Shown one piece after another: positions 8,941 to 17,513 of a DNA stretch of 64,000 nt. The notes below the pieces were generated by a model. The model was not told the DNA's origin and did not search any database. It worked only from the letters and a program-made list of their open reading frames with translations. Each line of letters opens with the position of its first letter. Position 1 is the stretch's first letter. Position numbers and translations under genes: made by a program. Origin of the DNA: Anaerolineae bacterium (GTDB taxonomy: Bacteria; Chloroflexota; Anaerolineae; Aggregatilineales; Phototrophicaceae); the NCBI GenBank assembly GCA_022823945.1, contig JAJEBK010000032.1, positions 62,001 through 126,000 of the forward strand. Reading direction: 5' to 3'.

Positions 8941-10197
8941 ATGCCGGTCGACCGTCGCCGCGCGCTCTATCTGCTGGCCGCGTTCAGCCTCTTCATTGCG
9001 CTCTTCACCGGGCGCGCCCACATTTTTATCATCGCCTGGCTGGTGGGCGCTTTGCTGCTGCTTTCGCGCCTGTGGACCTGGCAGTCGCTGCACGGGATCG
9101 CCCTGCGCCGCCGCACTCGCAGCCGCCGCTCGCAAGTTGGGCGGGTTTTTCGTGAAAGCTTCAGCCTGCGCACCACCAACTGGCTGCCCAAGCTCTGGAT
9201 GGAAATTCACGATCATTCCACGCTGCCCGGGCACCGCGCCAGCCATATCGTGCCAAGCCTGCTGGGCAAGCGCGAATACCGCTGGACGGCCGAGACGGTC
9301 TGTTCGGTGCGCGGCGAATTTCTGCTGGGTCCGCTCACTGTCATAAGCAGCGACCCATTTGGCTTGTTCCAGTCGCCAAGACGTTTGGGCGCGACCGAGC
9401 GGCTCATCGTCTATCCGCGAGTCGTCGATATCCGGCGCGTGCTGCTGCCAGTCGGCTATCTTTCCGGCGGCGATGCGCAGCGACGGCTCACGCACCATGT
9501 CACCACCAATGCGAGCAGCATCCGCGAATATGTGCCCGGCGACAGCATGAATCGCATTCACTGGCGCTCCACCGCGCGCACCGGGGACCTGATGGTCAAG
9601 GAATTTGAGCTGGATCCGCTGGTGGATATCTGGCTTTTCAGTGACTTTTCCGCGAAATCCGCCTACGATGATGGCAGCATTCGTCGAGCCAGTCCCGGCG
9701 GCACCATCATTCCGACTTCATCGCAAATCCCACCCGCCACAGAAGAATATAGCGTGGTCATCGCGGCGTCGCTCGCCAAGCACTTCATCGATGACGAGCG
9801 CGTGGTTGGCTTCGGCGCATACACGCCAAACCGGCATTTTGTGTTGCCCGACCGCGGCAACCGGCAGTTGGCGATGATCTGGTCGGCGCTGGCGGTTGCC
9901 CATTGCACATCGGAAATGAGCCTGCGCGAGATGCTGTCTCTGGAGACGATGCAGTTCACGCGCGGCACAACATTGATGATCATCACGAGTTCGCTGGATG
10001 CCAGCTGGATCGCCGAAGCGCAGGTCTTGCAGCGGCGCGGAATCCGCCCATTTTGTGTTTTCATCGACCCGGCGACATTCAACCCGCAGTTGGATTCCAG
10101 CGAAGTGCGCGGCATGTTGCAATTGGCGAAGATCGCCTCGCTGATTGTGGGTAAAGATGACGACATCGGCCTGGCGCTGGAGCAACGTCCGATTTGA
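8941..10197 (+). CDS. DUF58 domain membrane protein, MoxR partner
   Basis: A 418-residue protein with two N-terminal hydrophobic segments (about residues 6-22 and 24-42), then a soluble region. The DUF58 signature is clear: REYVPGDSMNRIHWRSTAR followed by LMVKEFELDPL, around residues 196-226, with DPFGLF before it. The C-terminal half resembles a degenerate von Willebrand A fold. It lies five bases after the MoxR ATPase, the usual pairing, so it is probably a membrane-tethered substrate or partner of that ATPase. What the pair assembles here is unknown. Confidence 0.88.
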   Translation: MPVDRRRALYLLAAFSLFIALFTGRAHIFIIAWLVGALLLLSRLWTWQSLHGIALRRRTRSRRSQVGRVFRESFSLRTTNWLPKLWMEIHDHSTLPGHRASHIVPSLLGKREYRWTAETVCSVRGEFLLGPLTVISSDPFGLFQSPRRLGATERLIVYPRVVDIRRVLLPVGYLSGGDAQRRLTHHVTTNASSIREYVPGDSMNRIHWRSTARTGDLMVKEFELDPLVDIWLFSDFSAKSAYDDGSIRRASPGGTIIPTSSQIPPATEEYSVVIAASLAKHFIDDERVVGFGAYTPNRHFVLPDRGNRQLAMIWSALAVAHCTSEMSLREMLSLETMQFTRGTTLMIITSSLDASWIAEAQVLQRRGIRPFCVFIDPATFNPQLDSSEVRGMLQLAKIASLIVGKDDDIGLALEQRPI

Positions 10198-10221
10198 GCA
10201 CCTGGACATGGGGGAAACTAC

Positions 10222-11367
10222 ATGACAAAAACATACGACGCCATTGTGATCGGCGCGGGCGCCATGGGCAGCGCAGCCGCCTATTATCTCAGCCGGCGCG
10301 GGCAGCGTGTCTTGCTGCTGGAACAATTTTCGATCGATCACCAGCGTGGCAGCTCCTATGGATTCTCGCGCATCATTCGTTATTCCTACGACAATCCTGA
10401 ATATGTCGACCTGGCGAAAGATACCTACCCGCTTTGGTTTGCGCTGGAAGACGTACTTGGCGAGCAACTGGTGACGAAGACGGGCGGGATCGACTTTGGA
10501 CCTGCTAGCGACCCGACTCTGCAAGCCACAATCGCATCGGTGCGCGATAGCCGCCTTGCGCATCAACTGCTTTCGCCCGTTGAAGCGCAAGAACTATTCC
10601 CGCAATTTCGCTTCGATGACAACTTCGCGGCGCTCTACCAGCCAGACAGCGGATTCGTGCGGGCTTCGCGCGCTGTCTGCGGGCATGTCAGGTTGGCGCG
10701 CGCCAATGGGGCAGAAGCGCTTGAAAATACCGCAGTAACAGCCATTCGCATCGACAGGGACAGCGTCGAGGTTGCTTCCAACCGTGGCGAATTCTCTGCG
10801 GCCAGGTTGGTCCTTACGGCTGGCTCCTGGGCAAATTCGCTGCTGGCGCAAACCGGTATCGACCTGCCGCTGCGGATCTTGCGCTGTCAACTCAATTTTC
10901 TCGCGCCGGCCGATCTGCCCATGCACAGCGCCGAGAATTGCCCGGTGTATATCGCGCACTTGCGAGAGCGTGATGGCGAATCGATCTATGGCATCCCGGC
11001 GCATGCTGGCTCGGGATTCAAAGTGGCATTCCATGCGGGACCCGCCGTGGCGAATCATGGCGAAGTCGACTATACGCCCACAGCTGCAGATGTCGAGAAT
11101 CTGCGGCCATTCCTGCGCGCGCACATCCCAGGCGTCGCCGATTCGCCCGTCCAGAGCAGCCGCATCTGCCTGTATACGCAGACGCCAGATGAACACTTCA
11201 TCATCGACAAGCATCCCGAAAATGCCCATGTTGTGATCGGCGCGGGCTTCAGCGGGCACGGCTTCAAGTTCAGCACAACCATCGGCAAGATGCTCAGCGA
11301 TATCGCGTTGGATGGCAGCACGGAGCACAATGACAGCCTGTTCAAGCTGGCGCGCTTTATAGCTTGA
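10222..11367 (+). CDS. Sarcosine oxidase/N-methyltryptophan oxidase-like FAD enzyme
   Basis: A 381-residue DAO-family flavoenzyme. The FAD-binding Rossmann motif VIGAGAMGSAAAYYLSRRG is at residues 9-27, followed by GSSYGFSRIIRYSY, typical of monomeric sarcosine and N-methyltryptophan oxidases. Cys316, in ICLYTQTPDEHF, aligns with the residue that binds FAD covalently in that group. GAGFSGHGFKFS closes the family pattern. The expected reaction is oxidative demethylation of an N-methyl amino acid to the amine, formaldehyde and hydrogen peroxide. Start ATG has GGGGGAA upstream. Its 3' end overlaps the convergent GNAT by 11 bases. Confidence 0.87.
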   Translation: MTKTYDAIVIGAGAMGSAAAYYLSRRGQRVLLLEQFSIDHQRGSSYGFSRIIRYSYDNPEYVDLAKDTYPLWFALEDVLGEQLVTKTGGIDFGPASDPTLQATIASVRDSRLAHQLLSPVEAQELFPQFRFDDNFAALYQPDSGFVRASRAVCGHVRLARANGAEALENTAVTAIRIDRDSVEVASNRGEFSAARLVLTAGSWANSLLAQTGIDLPLRILRCQLNFLAPADLPMHSAENCPVYIAHLRERDGESIYGIPAHAGSGFKVAFHAGPAVANHGEVDYTPTAADVENLRPFLRAHIPGVADSPVQSSRICLYTQTPDEHFIIDKHPENAHVVIGAGFSGHGFKFSTTIGKMLSDIALDGSTEHNDSLFKLARFIA

Positions 11368-12025
11368 GCGACCACCAGAAGAACTCGCCGACCGAAACAA
11401 AACCGTTCCTGGTCAATAGCGCGGCAACATGCTCGTCCTCAGCTGATATCAACGCTCCGATCCGCGACCGCTGCTCATCCCGCGCGCGATGATGCGCCTG
11501 GTCGATCGCCGCCTGGCTTATGTCGCCTTCCAGCCAGATGCCGCGATAAGTCAATGTGTCGACCGGCACCAGATGCGCCGCGTGAGCAGCCGTTGCCGGA
11601 GCATTCACTGGTTTGGCTGCGGCAATAACCAATGTATATGGACGAGCCGAACGCAGCAGCTTCCCCCGCGCGCAGATGCGATTCATGGCGAGATTGTCAG
11701 TCCGCACCAAAGCTCGCAGCGAATCAGCGCCGCTTTCGGATGCTGCCTGGATGCAGCGAGCCACCAGCGCATAGCCGACTCCCCTGCCCTGCACAGCCGA
11801 GTCCACAGCCAGCAAGTCCAGCTCAAAGCGCGTCTCGCCTAGAGCCGAGCGCGTCAGAAAGCTGGCGGCGAATCCGATTACCGCGCCATCCAGCTCCGCG
11901 ACCAGGACAAGATTGTTGTGCAGATGGCTCGCTTTTGGCTCAATGCGCTCGACGAATGTAGTGGCGATGATGCGCGCGATGGCAGCGAGGTCGGCTTGCG
12001 CAGCCTGGCGAATAGCGAGTATCAT
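11357..12025 (-). CDS. GNAT-family N-acetyltransferase
   Basis: A 222-residue protein with the GNAT fold. The acetyl-CoA loop is seen as LDLLAVDSAVQGRGVGYALVARCI around residues 71-94, with a preceding beta strand VLVAELDGAVIGFAASF. The C-terminal part after residue 130 looks like a second, degenerate half (IGALISAEDEHVAALLTRNGFVSVGEFFWWSL), ending in the motif GNATs use to close the sheet. The substrate is unknown. Its tail overlaps the tail of the flavoenzyme gene, and its head is divergent from the SpeE-like gene. Confidence 0.78.
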   Translation of the reverse strand: MILAIRQAAQADLAAIARIIATTFVERIEPKASHLHNNLVLVAELDGAVIGFAASFLTRSALGETRFELDLLAVDSAVQGRGVGYALVARCIQAASESGADSLRALVRTDNLAMNRICARGKLLRSARPYTLVIAAAKPVNAPATAAHAAHLVPVDTLTYRGIWLEGDISQAAIDQAHHRARDEQRSRIGALISAEDEHVAALLTRNGFVSVGEFFWWSLKL

Positions 12026-12097
12026 TGATTTTTTGCCTTTGGGAGCGCATACTGGTGCGCAGAAAATAGCCAGCCGCCTGCATCGCCTGGACCCGCC

Positions 12098-13699
12098 TTG
12101 GTAAACGCGCCCGCCAACATCATCAGCAAGCCGGCTTTGTATCTGATCGCTTTCATCAGCGGCATGACGACGCTGGCCATCGAGCTTTCGGCTTCGCGCC
12201 TGCTGGGGAGCGTATTCGGCAACAGCAATCTGGTGTGGGCAAATGTCATCGGTTTGATGCTGCTGTACTTGACGATAGGCTACTTTCTTGGCGGACGGCT
12301 GGCCGACCGCAAGCCATACGCGTCAGTTTTGCTGCAGCTGATCCTATGGGCGGCTTTCCTGGCTGCTTTGATCCCGCTGCTCGCCCGTCCCATCATATCA
12401 CGCGCGGCGCAGGCTGTCTTTGGCGCAGAGGCGGCGCTGGCTCTGGGCTCCTTTCTCGTCATTCTGGTGCTGTTTGCGCTGCCGGTCACGCTGCTGGGCA
12501 TGGTTTCGCCATTTGTCATCCGCCTCGCCGTTGGAGATGTGTCACAGGCGGGCAAGGTCGCCGGGCAAGTTTATGCCATCAGCACACTGGGCAGCCTGCT
12601 GGGCACATTCCTGCCTGTGCTGGTGACGATCCCCCAGCTGGGCACGACGCGCACATTCCTGCTCTTTTCAGGCATTTTGTTCCTCGCCGCGTGCCTCCCC
12701 TTGCTGCGCATCGAGCCAAGGCAGGGTATGCGCTATTTGCTGCTGCCGCTTGTCATCGCGCTGCTGGCCAATACGACGTTGGCAGAGCCGCTTCGTCCGC
12801 CAGCCACGGGCGCAACACTGCTTTATGATAGCGAAAGCGAGTACAACTACATTCAAGTGCAAGAAGACAGCGCCGGTTTTCGCTATCTCTATCTGAACGA
12901 GGGGCAAGGCGTGCACAGTCAGTGGCACCAGAGCGAGCTGTTCTTTGGCGGCACCTGGCAATACTTCTTGGCCGCGCCCTATTTTAACACGCCGCCATAT
13001 CGCGCCGACCAGGTGGAGTCTTTGTTGCTGATCGGCCTGGCGGCTGGAACATCAGCGCGTCAACATCAAGCGGTTTATGGAGGTTCCGACATCGTGGGCA
13101 TCGAGCTGGATGCCGAGATCATCCAGGTTGGCGCGGAGTTTTTCGACATGAACATGGCGCAAATGCCATCTCTCCAGGTCATCGTCGGCGATGGGCGCTA
13201 CGAGCTGCGACAACTGGAACGCCAGTTCACTGTAATTGGCATCGATGCCTACCGTCCGCCGTATATCCCCTGGCACCTGACGACGGTCGAATTCTTCACC
13301 GAGGTCAAAATGCGGCTGGCCCACGATGGCGCGCTGGCCATCAATGCCGGGCGTACCGACACCGACCGGCGGCTGGTCGATGCGCTTGCCAACACCTTGC
13401 AGCAGGTCTTCCCCAGCGTGCATGCCCTGGATGTGCCGCAATCGTTCAATACCATCCTGGTGGCGACTGTACAGCCTACGCAAGCGCCCAGCCTGCGCGA
13501 CAATATCGCCTACCGCGTGGACTCAATTGACGCGCGGCTTTATGCGGTCCTGGGGCAGGCGGCGGACGCGCTCGTGCCATTGGGCAAAAGCGACCTCGTC
13601 TTCACCGATGACCGGGCGCCTGTCGAGAGTCTGGTCGATTCCATCGTGCTGGACTTTTTGCTGGCTGGCCGCGCAGAAGAGTTTCGGCAGCGTGATTAG
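12098..13699 (+). CDS. Membrane-fused spermidine-synthase-like protein
   Basis: A 533-residue protein with about seven transmembrane segments in the first 220 residues, opening with ALYLIAFISGMTTLAIELSASRLLGSVFG. A cytosolic Rossmann domain follows, related to polyamine synthases: LLIGLAAGTSARQ, VGIELDAEII and VIVGDGRYEL. The expected catalytic region reads GIDAYRPPYIPWHLTT, unlike true spermidine synthases, so polyamine synthesis is unlikely. Such fused SpeE-like proteins are widespread and mostly uncharacterised. The TTG start at 12098 gives the family N-terminus but has a weak ribosome site. The 3' end overlaps the next gene by eight bases. Confidence 0.82.
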   Translation: MVNAPANIISKPALYLIAFISGMTTLAIELSASRLLGSVFGNSNLVWANVIGLMLLYLTIGYFLGGRLADRKPYASVLLQLILWAAFLAALIPLLARPIISRAAQAVFGAEAALALGSFLVILVLFALPVTLLGMVSPFVIRLAVGDVSQAGKVAGQVYAISTLGSLLGTFLPVLVTIPQLGTTRTFLLFSGILFLAACLPLLRIEPRQGMRYLLLPLVIALLANTTLAEPLRPPATGATLLYDSESEYNYIQVQEDSAGFRYLYLNEGQGVHSQWHQSELFFGGTWQYFLAAPYFNTPPYRADQVESLLLIGLAAGTSARQHQAVYGGSDIVGIELDAEIIQVGAEFFDMNMAQMPSLQVIVGDGRYELRQLERQFTVIGIDAYRPPYIPWHLTTVEFFTEVKMRLAHDGALAINAGRTDTDRRLVDALANTLQQVFPSVHALDVPQSFNTILVATVQPTQAPSLRDNIAYRVDSIDARLYAVLGQAADALVPLGKSDLVFTDDRAPVESLVDSIVLDFLLAGRAEEFRQRD

Positions 13700-14381
13700 C
13701 TCCCACGTGCTGAAGCTGCTGCTGACGCTGGCGCTGTTCTGCCTGCTGATGATGACGGCGGTGCGCTTGCTGCTGAGCCACGAATTTCTGCGCATTGAAT
13801 ACCTGCGACCGGGCTTTCCCGCCGACGGGTATGGATTCAGCGCCGATGATCGCATGCGGTACGGGCGCAAGACCATCGACTACCTGTTCAATGACGAGCC
13901 AGTCGCCTTCCTGGAAAAGCTGCGCCTGCCGTTGAGGCTGTGCTTCTTGCCACCGGCCGATGCGGAAGATTGTCCGCTGTTCAAGCAAGCCGAGCTGCGG
14001 CACATGCGGGATGTCAAGCATGTCATACAATTCGCTTTTGCCTTGGCGGCTGTCTGCGCATTGACCTTGGTTGTTGCGCTGCTGCTGGATTGGCGGGCTG
14101 GGCTGGCGGGATTGCAACTGGGCGCGTGGCTGACGCTGCTGCTGATTGGTGGGCTGGGCGTGGTGGCTTTTGCCGCATGGGACAGCGCATTTGACCGCTT
14201 CCACGATTTGTTCTTCGCGGCTGGCAGTTGGCGCTTCCCACATTCCGACAGCTTGATTCGCCTGTTTCCCGAGCAGATTTTCATTGATGCGGCGCTGTTT
14301 ATCGGGGCGTTCTGCGTTGTCGGCGCGTGCCTTGTCCTGGCGCTGTGTCGGTGGGCGCTGCGGGCTCGCGGCGGCATTTGA
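13692..14381 (+). CDS. TIGR01906/DUF1461 family integral membrane protein
   Basis: A 229-residue integral membrane protein with about four hydrophobic segments (near residues 6-26, 115-135, 142-165 and 198-220). It has an extracytoplasmic domain between the first two, containing RIEYLRPGFPADGYGFS and YLFN, typical of the DUF1461/TIGR01906 family. Function in that family is not established. GTG 13692 is chosen because it overlaps the preceding gene's stop by eight bases, implying translational coupling; the frame further upstream is antisense-like shadow of the SpeE-like gene. Confidence 0.78.
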   Translation: MISSHVLKLLLTLALFCLLMMTAVRLLLSHEFLRIEYLRPGFPADGYGFSADDRMRYGRKTIDYLFNDEPVAFLEKLRLPLRLCFLPPADAEDCPLFKQAELRHMRDVKHVIQFAFALAAVCALTLVVALLLDWRAGLAGLQLGAWLTLLLIGGLGVVAFAAWDSAFDRFHDLFFAAGSWRFPHSDSLIRLFPEQIFIDAALFIGAFCVVGACLVLALCRWALRARGGI

Positions 14382-14462
14382 GCATACTCACCCGCGACGC
14401 TTTGTACTATGCTAGACAGACAACCGAGCATGACGCTCACCTAGTAGCAAAGGAGACGAAAA

Positions 14463-15470
14463 ATGGCGATTCGTGTTGGCATTAACGGATTTGGACGCAT
14501 CGGCCGGCAGGTGCTGAAGGCGATGCGCGAACGTTACGCGGACGATATTGACATTGTGGCTTTCAACGACCTGGGCGACCTCGACACCATGGCGCACCTG
14601 TTTCGCTACGATTCAAATTATGGCGTTTATCCCGGCACGGTGGAGGTCGCAGACGGCGCGTTGATTGTAGATGGCGACAGTGTGGCTGCCTTGTCCCAGC
14701 GCGACCCGGCCCAGCTGCCCTGGGGCGATCTGGGCGTGGATGTGGTTATTGAAAGCACCGGCATCTTCCGCGACAAAGCCAGCGCTTCCAAACACATCAG
14801 CGCCGGCGCGCAAAAGGTCATCATATCCGCGCCAGCCAAAGGCGAAGATATCACGATTGTGCTGGGCGTCAACCAGGACAAGTATGACCCGGCCGCGCAC
14901 CATGTCGTCTCCAACGCCTCTTGCACAACCAACTGCCTGGCGCCAGCCGCCAAAGTGGTCAATGACGCCTTTGGCATCCAGCAGGGCTTCATGACCACCA
15001 TCCACAGCTACACCAACGACCAGCAGATTCTCGACCTGCCGCATAGCGACCTGCGCCGGGCGCGCGCCGCCGCTGTCAACATGATCCCCACCAGCACCGG
15101 GGCTGCGCAAGCTGTCGCGCTGGTCGTGCCCGAGCTGAAAGGCAAGTTCGATGGCATGGCTGTGCGCGTGCCCACACCGACTGGCTCGCTGGTAGACTTT
15201 GTGGCCACAGTGGACAAAGCGCCCAGCAAAGACGAATTGATCGCCGCGTTTGAAGAAGCCGCCGCCGGCACAATGAATGGCTATCTGGCTGTCTCGCATG
15301 AGCCGCTGGTCAGCAGCGATTATGTGGGCAATCCCTTTTCCAGCATCATTGATGCGTTGGCCACCGATGTTGCGGGGAATCTTGTCAAAGTGATCACCTG
15401 GTACGACAACGAATGGGGCTATTCGTGCCGCACGGCGGACTTGACGAAGTTCGTTGGCGACCGCCTCTAG
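14463..15470 (+). CDS. gap: Glyceraldehyde-3-phosphate dehydrogenase, type I
   Basis: A 335-residue enzyme oxidising glyceraldehyde-3-phosphate to 1,3-bisphosphoglycerate with NAD and phosphate. The Rossmann motif GFGRIG is at residues 9-14. The catalytic Cys154 lies in SNASCTTNC and the partner His is in [10 protein letters not shown] about 27 residues later. The C-terminal WYDNEWGYS is the family closing motif. AAAGGAG at 14450-14456 sets the ATG. First gene of a gap-pgk-tpiA operon with 14-24-base gaps; a TATGCT-like -10 lies near 14408 but has no clear -35. Confidence 0.97.
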   Translation: MAIRVGINGFGRIGRQVLKAMRERYADDIDIVAFNDLGDLDTMAHLFRYDSNYGVYPGTVEVADGALIVDGDSVAALSQRDPAQLPWGDLGVDVVIESTGIFRDKASASKHISAGAQKVIISAPAKGEDITIVLGVNQDKYDPAAHHVVSNASCTTNCLAPAAKVVNDAFGIQQGFMTTIHSYTNDQQILDLPHSDLRRARAAAVNMIPTSTGAAQAVALVVPELKGKFDGMAVRVPTPTGSLVDFVATVDKAPSKDELIAAFEEAAAGTMNGYLAVSHEPLVSSDYVGNPFSSIIDALATDVAGNLVKVITWYDNEWGYSCRTADLTKFVGDRL

Positions 15471-15484
15471 AGCCAGGCAGGAGC

Positions 15485-16687
15485 ATGAACAAACTGTCAT
15501 TAGGCGATGTCGAGCTTGTCGGTAAGCGCATTCTCGTCCGCGTGGATTTCAATGTGCCGCTGGCTGGCGCGCGCATCACCGACGATACGCGGATCCGCGC
15601 CGCGATCCCCACGCTGCAACGGATATTGAGCGACGAGCCTCGCGCGGTCATTCTGCTTTCGCACTTGGGCCGCCCCAAAGGCCAACGCCGCGCGGACATG
15701 TCGCTCGCGCCTGTTGCGCCGGCGCTGGCTGCGGCTCTGGGATGTGATGTCGCTTTTGCGGACGACTGCATCGGTCATGTGGCGCAGCAGGCTGTGAATG
15801 CGCTGCCCGCGTCTGGCGTGCTGCTGCTGGAAAATACCCGTTTTCATCCGGGCGAAACAGCCAACGACCCGCGCTTTGCAGAAGAATTGGCGCTGCTGGG
15901 CGATGTCTTCGTCAACGATGCCTTTGGCACAGCCCATCGCGCGCATGCCTCCAATGTCGGCGTGGCCCAGCATCTGGTTGCGGCCGCGGGCACCCTGCTG
16001 GAGAAAGAGATCGACTATCTGGCGACCGCGTTGGAAAAGCCACGGCGGCCATTTATCGCCATCATCGGTGGCGCAAAGGTTTCGGGCAAGATCGATGTCA
16101 TCGAGGCGCTGCTGGACAAAGTGGACAAGTTGCTGGTGGGCGGCGGCATGGCGAATACATTTTTCGCCGCGCAAGGACGCGACATGGCAGATTCGCTGGT
16201 CGAGCGGGATGCGCTGGATTTAGCACGCGATTTGCTGGCGAAAGCTGGCGACAAATTGATGCTGCCGATTGATCAGCGCATCGCCGATGACTTTGCCAAT
16301 GACGCAACGCAGCGTGTCCTGGGCGCGGACGAAGATGTTCCAGCAGGCTGGCAGTCCCTGGATATCGGGCCAGCGACTGTTGCCGCCTTCGGCGCGGAAG
16401 TGGCTGGGGCTGGCACGATCGTATGGAATGGACCCATGGGCGTGTTTGAGATGCCGGCCTTTGCGCTGGGCACAGCCGGGGTGGCGCACGCGCTGGCAAC
16501 GGCGACCGCAACCGGGGCAACCAGCATCATCGGTGGTGGGGATTCGGCGGCGGCCGTGGCGCAAGCTGGCTTGACGGCTGCCATGTCGCATATATCCACG
16601 GGCGGCGGCGCAAGCCTCGAGCTGCTGGAAGGCAAGAAACTGCCCGGCATCGCGGCGCTGTCTGAACGCGAAGCAAGCCAAAGTTAG
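15485..16687 (+). CDS. pgk: Phosphoglycerate kinase
   Basis: A 400-residue glycolytic kinase transferring phosphate from 1,3-bisphosphoglycerate to ADP. It begins with the substrate-binding RVDFNVPL and contains HLGRPKG, NTRFHPGE, the hinge/nucleotide segments IIGGAKVSGKI and GGGMANTFF, and the C-terminal loop IIGGGDSAAAV. ATG 15485 has AGGCAGGAG upstream and gives the standard length; the frame extends into gap but that part is not homologous. It follows gap by 14 bases. Confidence 0.97.
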   Translation: MNKLSLGDVELVGKRILVRVDFNVPLAGARITDDTRIRAAIPTLQRILSDEPRAVILLSHLGRPKGQRRADMSLAPVAPALAAALGCDVAFADDCIGHVAQQAVNALPASGVLLLENTRFHPGETANDPRFAEELALLGDVFVNDAFGTAHRAHASNVGVAQHLVAAAGTLLEKEIDYLATALEKPRRPFIAIIGGAKVSGKIDVIEALLDKVDKLLVGGGMANTFFAAQGRDMADSLVERDALDLARDLLAKAGDKLMLPIDQRIADDFANDATQRVLGADEDVPAGWQSLDIGPATVAAFGAEVAGAGTIVWNGPMGVFEMPAFALGTAGVAHALATATATGATSIIGGGDSAAAVAQAGLTAAMSHISTGGGASLELLEGKKLPGIAALSEREASQS

Positions 16688-16711
16688 GCGATTACGATGA
16701 AGGAGCGCGAC

Positions 16712-17485
16712 ATGCACAGAAAGCCGATCGTGGTGGGCAACTGGAAGATGAACAAGAGCCCGCGCGAAGCTATCGACTTTGTCAAGCAGCTGGAAGCGCG
16801 CGTCCGCGAATTCGACTCGGTTGACAAAGCGGTTGCGCCGACCAGCCTGGCTCTGACCGGCGTTTCCGATGCCTTGCAAGGCACACAGCTGCTGGTCGCG
16901 GCGCAAAATGCCCACTGGAAAGTCGGTGGCGCCTTCACCGGCCAAGTATCGGCAACCATGCTGCGCGGGTTGGCGCAATTCGTCATCCTCGGACATTCAG
17001 AAGTGCGCGCCTACCTGGCGGAGACCGACGCCAATGTCAACCGCAAAGCCAAAGCTGCCTTGGCGGCGGGCTTGCAGCCGATCATCGCGGTGGGCGAAAG
17101 CCTGGCGCAGAATGAAGCCGGCGAGACGATCGACTTTGTGCGCGGGCAAGTGAGCGCGGCGCTGGCTGGCATCTCGGCTGCGGACATGGCGCGCGTGGTC
17201 ATCGCCTACGAGCCGCTTTGGGCGATTGGCACCGGCAAGAGCGCCACCAGCGAGCAAGCCGACGGCATCATTGGCGCGGCTGTGCGAGAACCGCTGCGCG
17301 AGCTTTACAATGACAGCGTCGCGGACAACACACGCATTCAATATGGCGGCAGCGTCAAACCGGGCAATATGGCCGAGTTTATGGCGCAGCCAAATATCGA
17401 TGGCGCATTGGTCGGCGGCGCATCGCTGCATGTCGACGACTTCGCCGCATTGGTAGAAATTGCTGCGCGTGTGAAAGGGTCTTAA
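16712..17485 (+). CDS. tpiA: Triosephosphate isomerase
   Basis: A 257-residue TIM-barrel enzyme interconverting dihydroxyacetone phosphate and glyceraldehyde-3-phosphate. Active-site residues are visible: Asn10 and Lys12 in GNWKMN, His95 in LGHSEVR, and Glu167 in AYEPLWAIGTG. Phosphate-binding QYGGSVKP and GALVGGASL follow. ATG 16712 is used because AAGGAG lies six bases before it; the ATG at 16697 would place that site inside the protein. Last gene of the gap-pgk-tpiA operon, with a membrane protein beginning shortly after. Confidence 0.97.
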   Translation: MHRKPIVVGNWKMNKSPREAIDFVKQLEARVREFDSVDKAVAPTSLALTGVSDALQGTQLLVAAQNAHWKVGGAFTGQVSATMLRGLAQFVILGHSEVRAYLAETDANVNRKAKAALAAGLQPIIAVGESLAQNEAGETIDFVRGQVSAALAGISAADMARVVIAYEPLWAIGTGKSATSEQADGIIGAAVREPLRELYNDSVADNTRIQYGGSVKPGNMAEFMAQPNIDGALVGGASLHVDDFAALVEIAARVKGS

Positions 17486-17513
17486 GCTGCGCGAGCTTGA
17501 CTTTCTGGCGCAA

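Noticed and set aside
8701-9561. A 286-codon minus-strand open frame across moxR and DUF58
   Set aside because: Spans two confirmed genes on the other strand and encodes no domain.
14382-14462. Promoter for gap-pgk-tpiA
   Set aside because: TATGCT and TACTAT candidates exist near 14405-14413, but no acceptable -35 could be paired with either.
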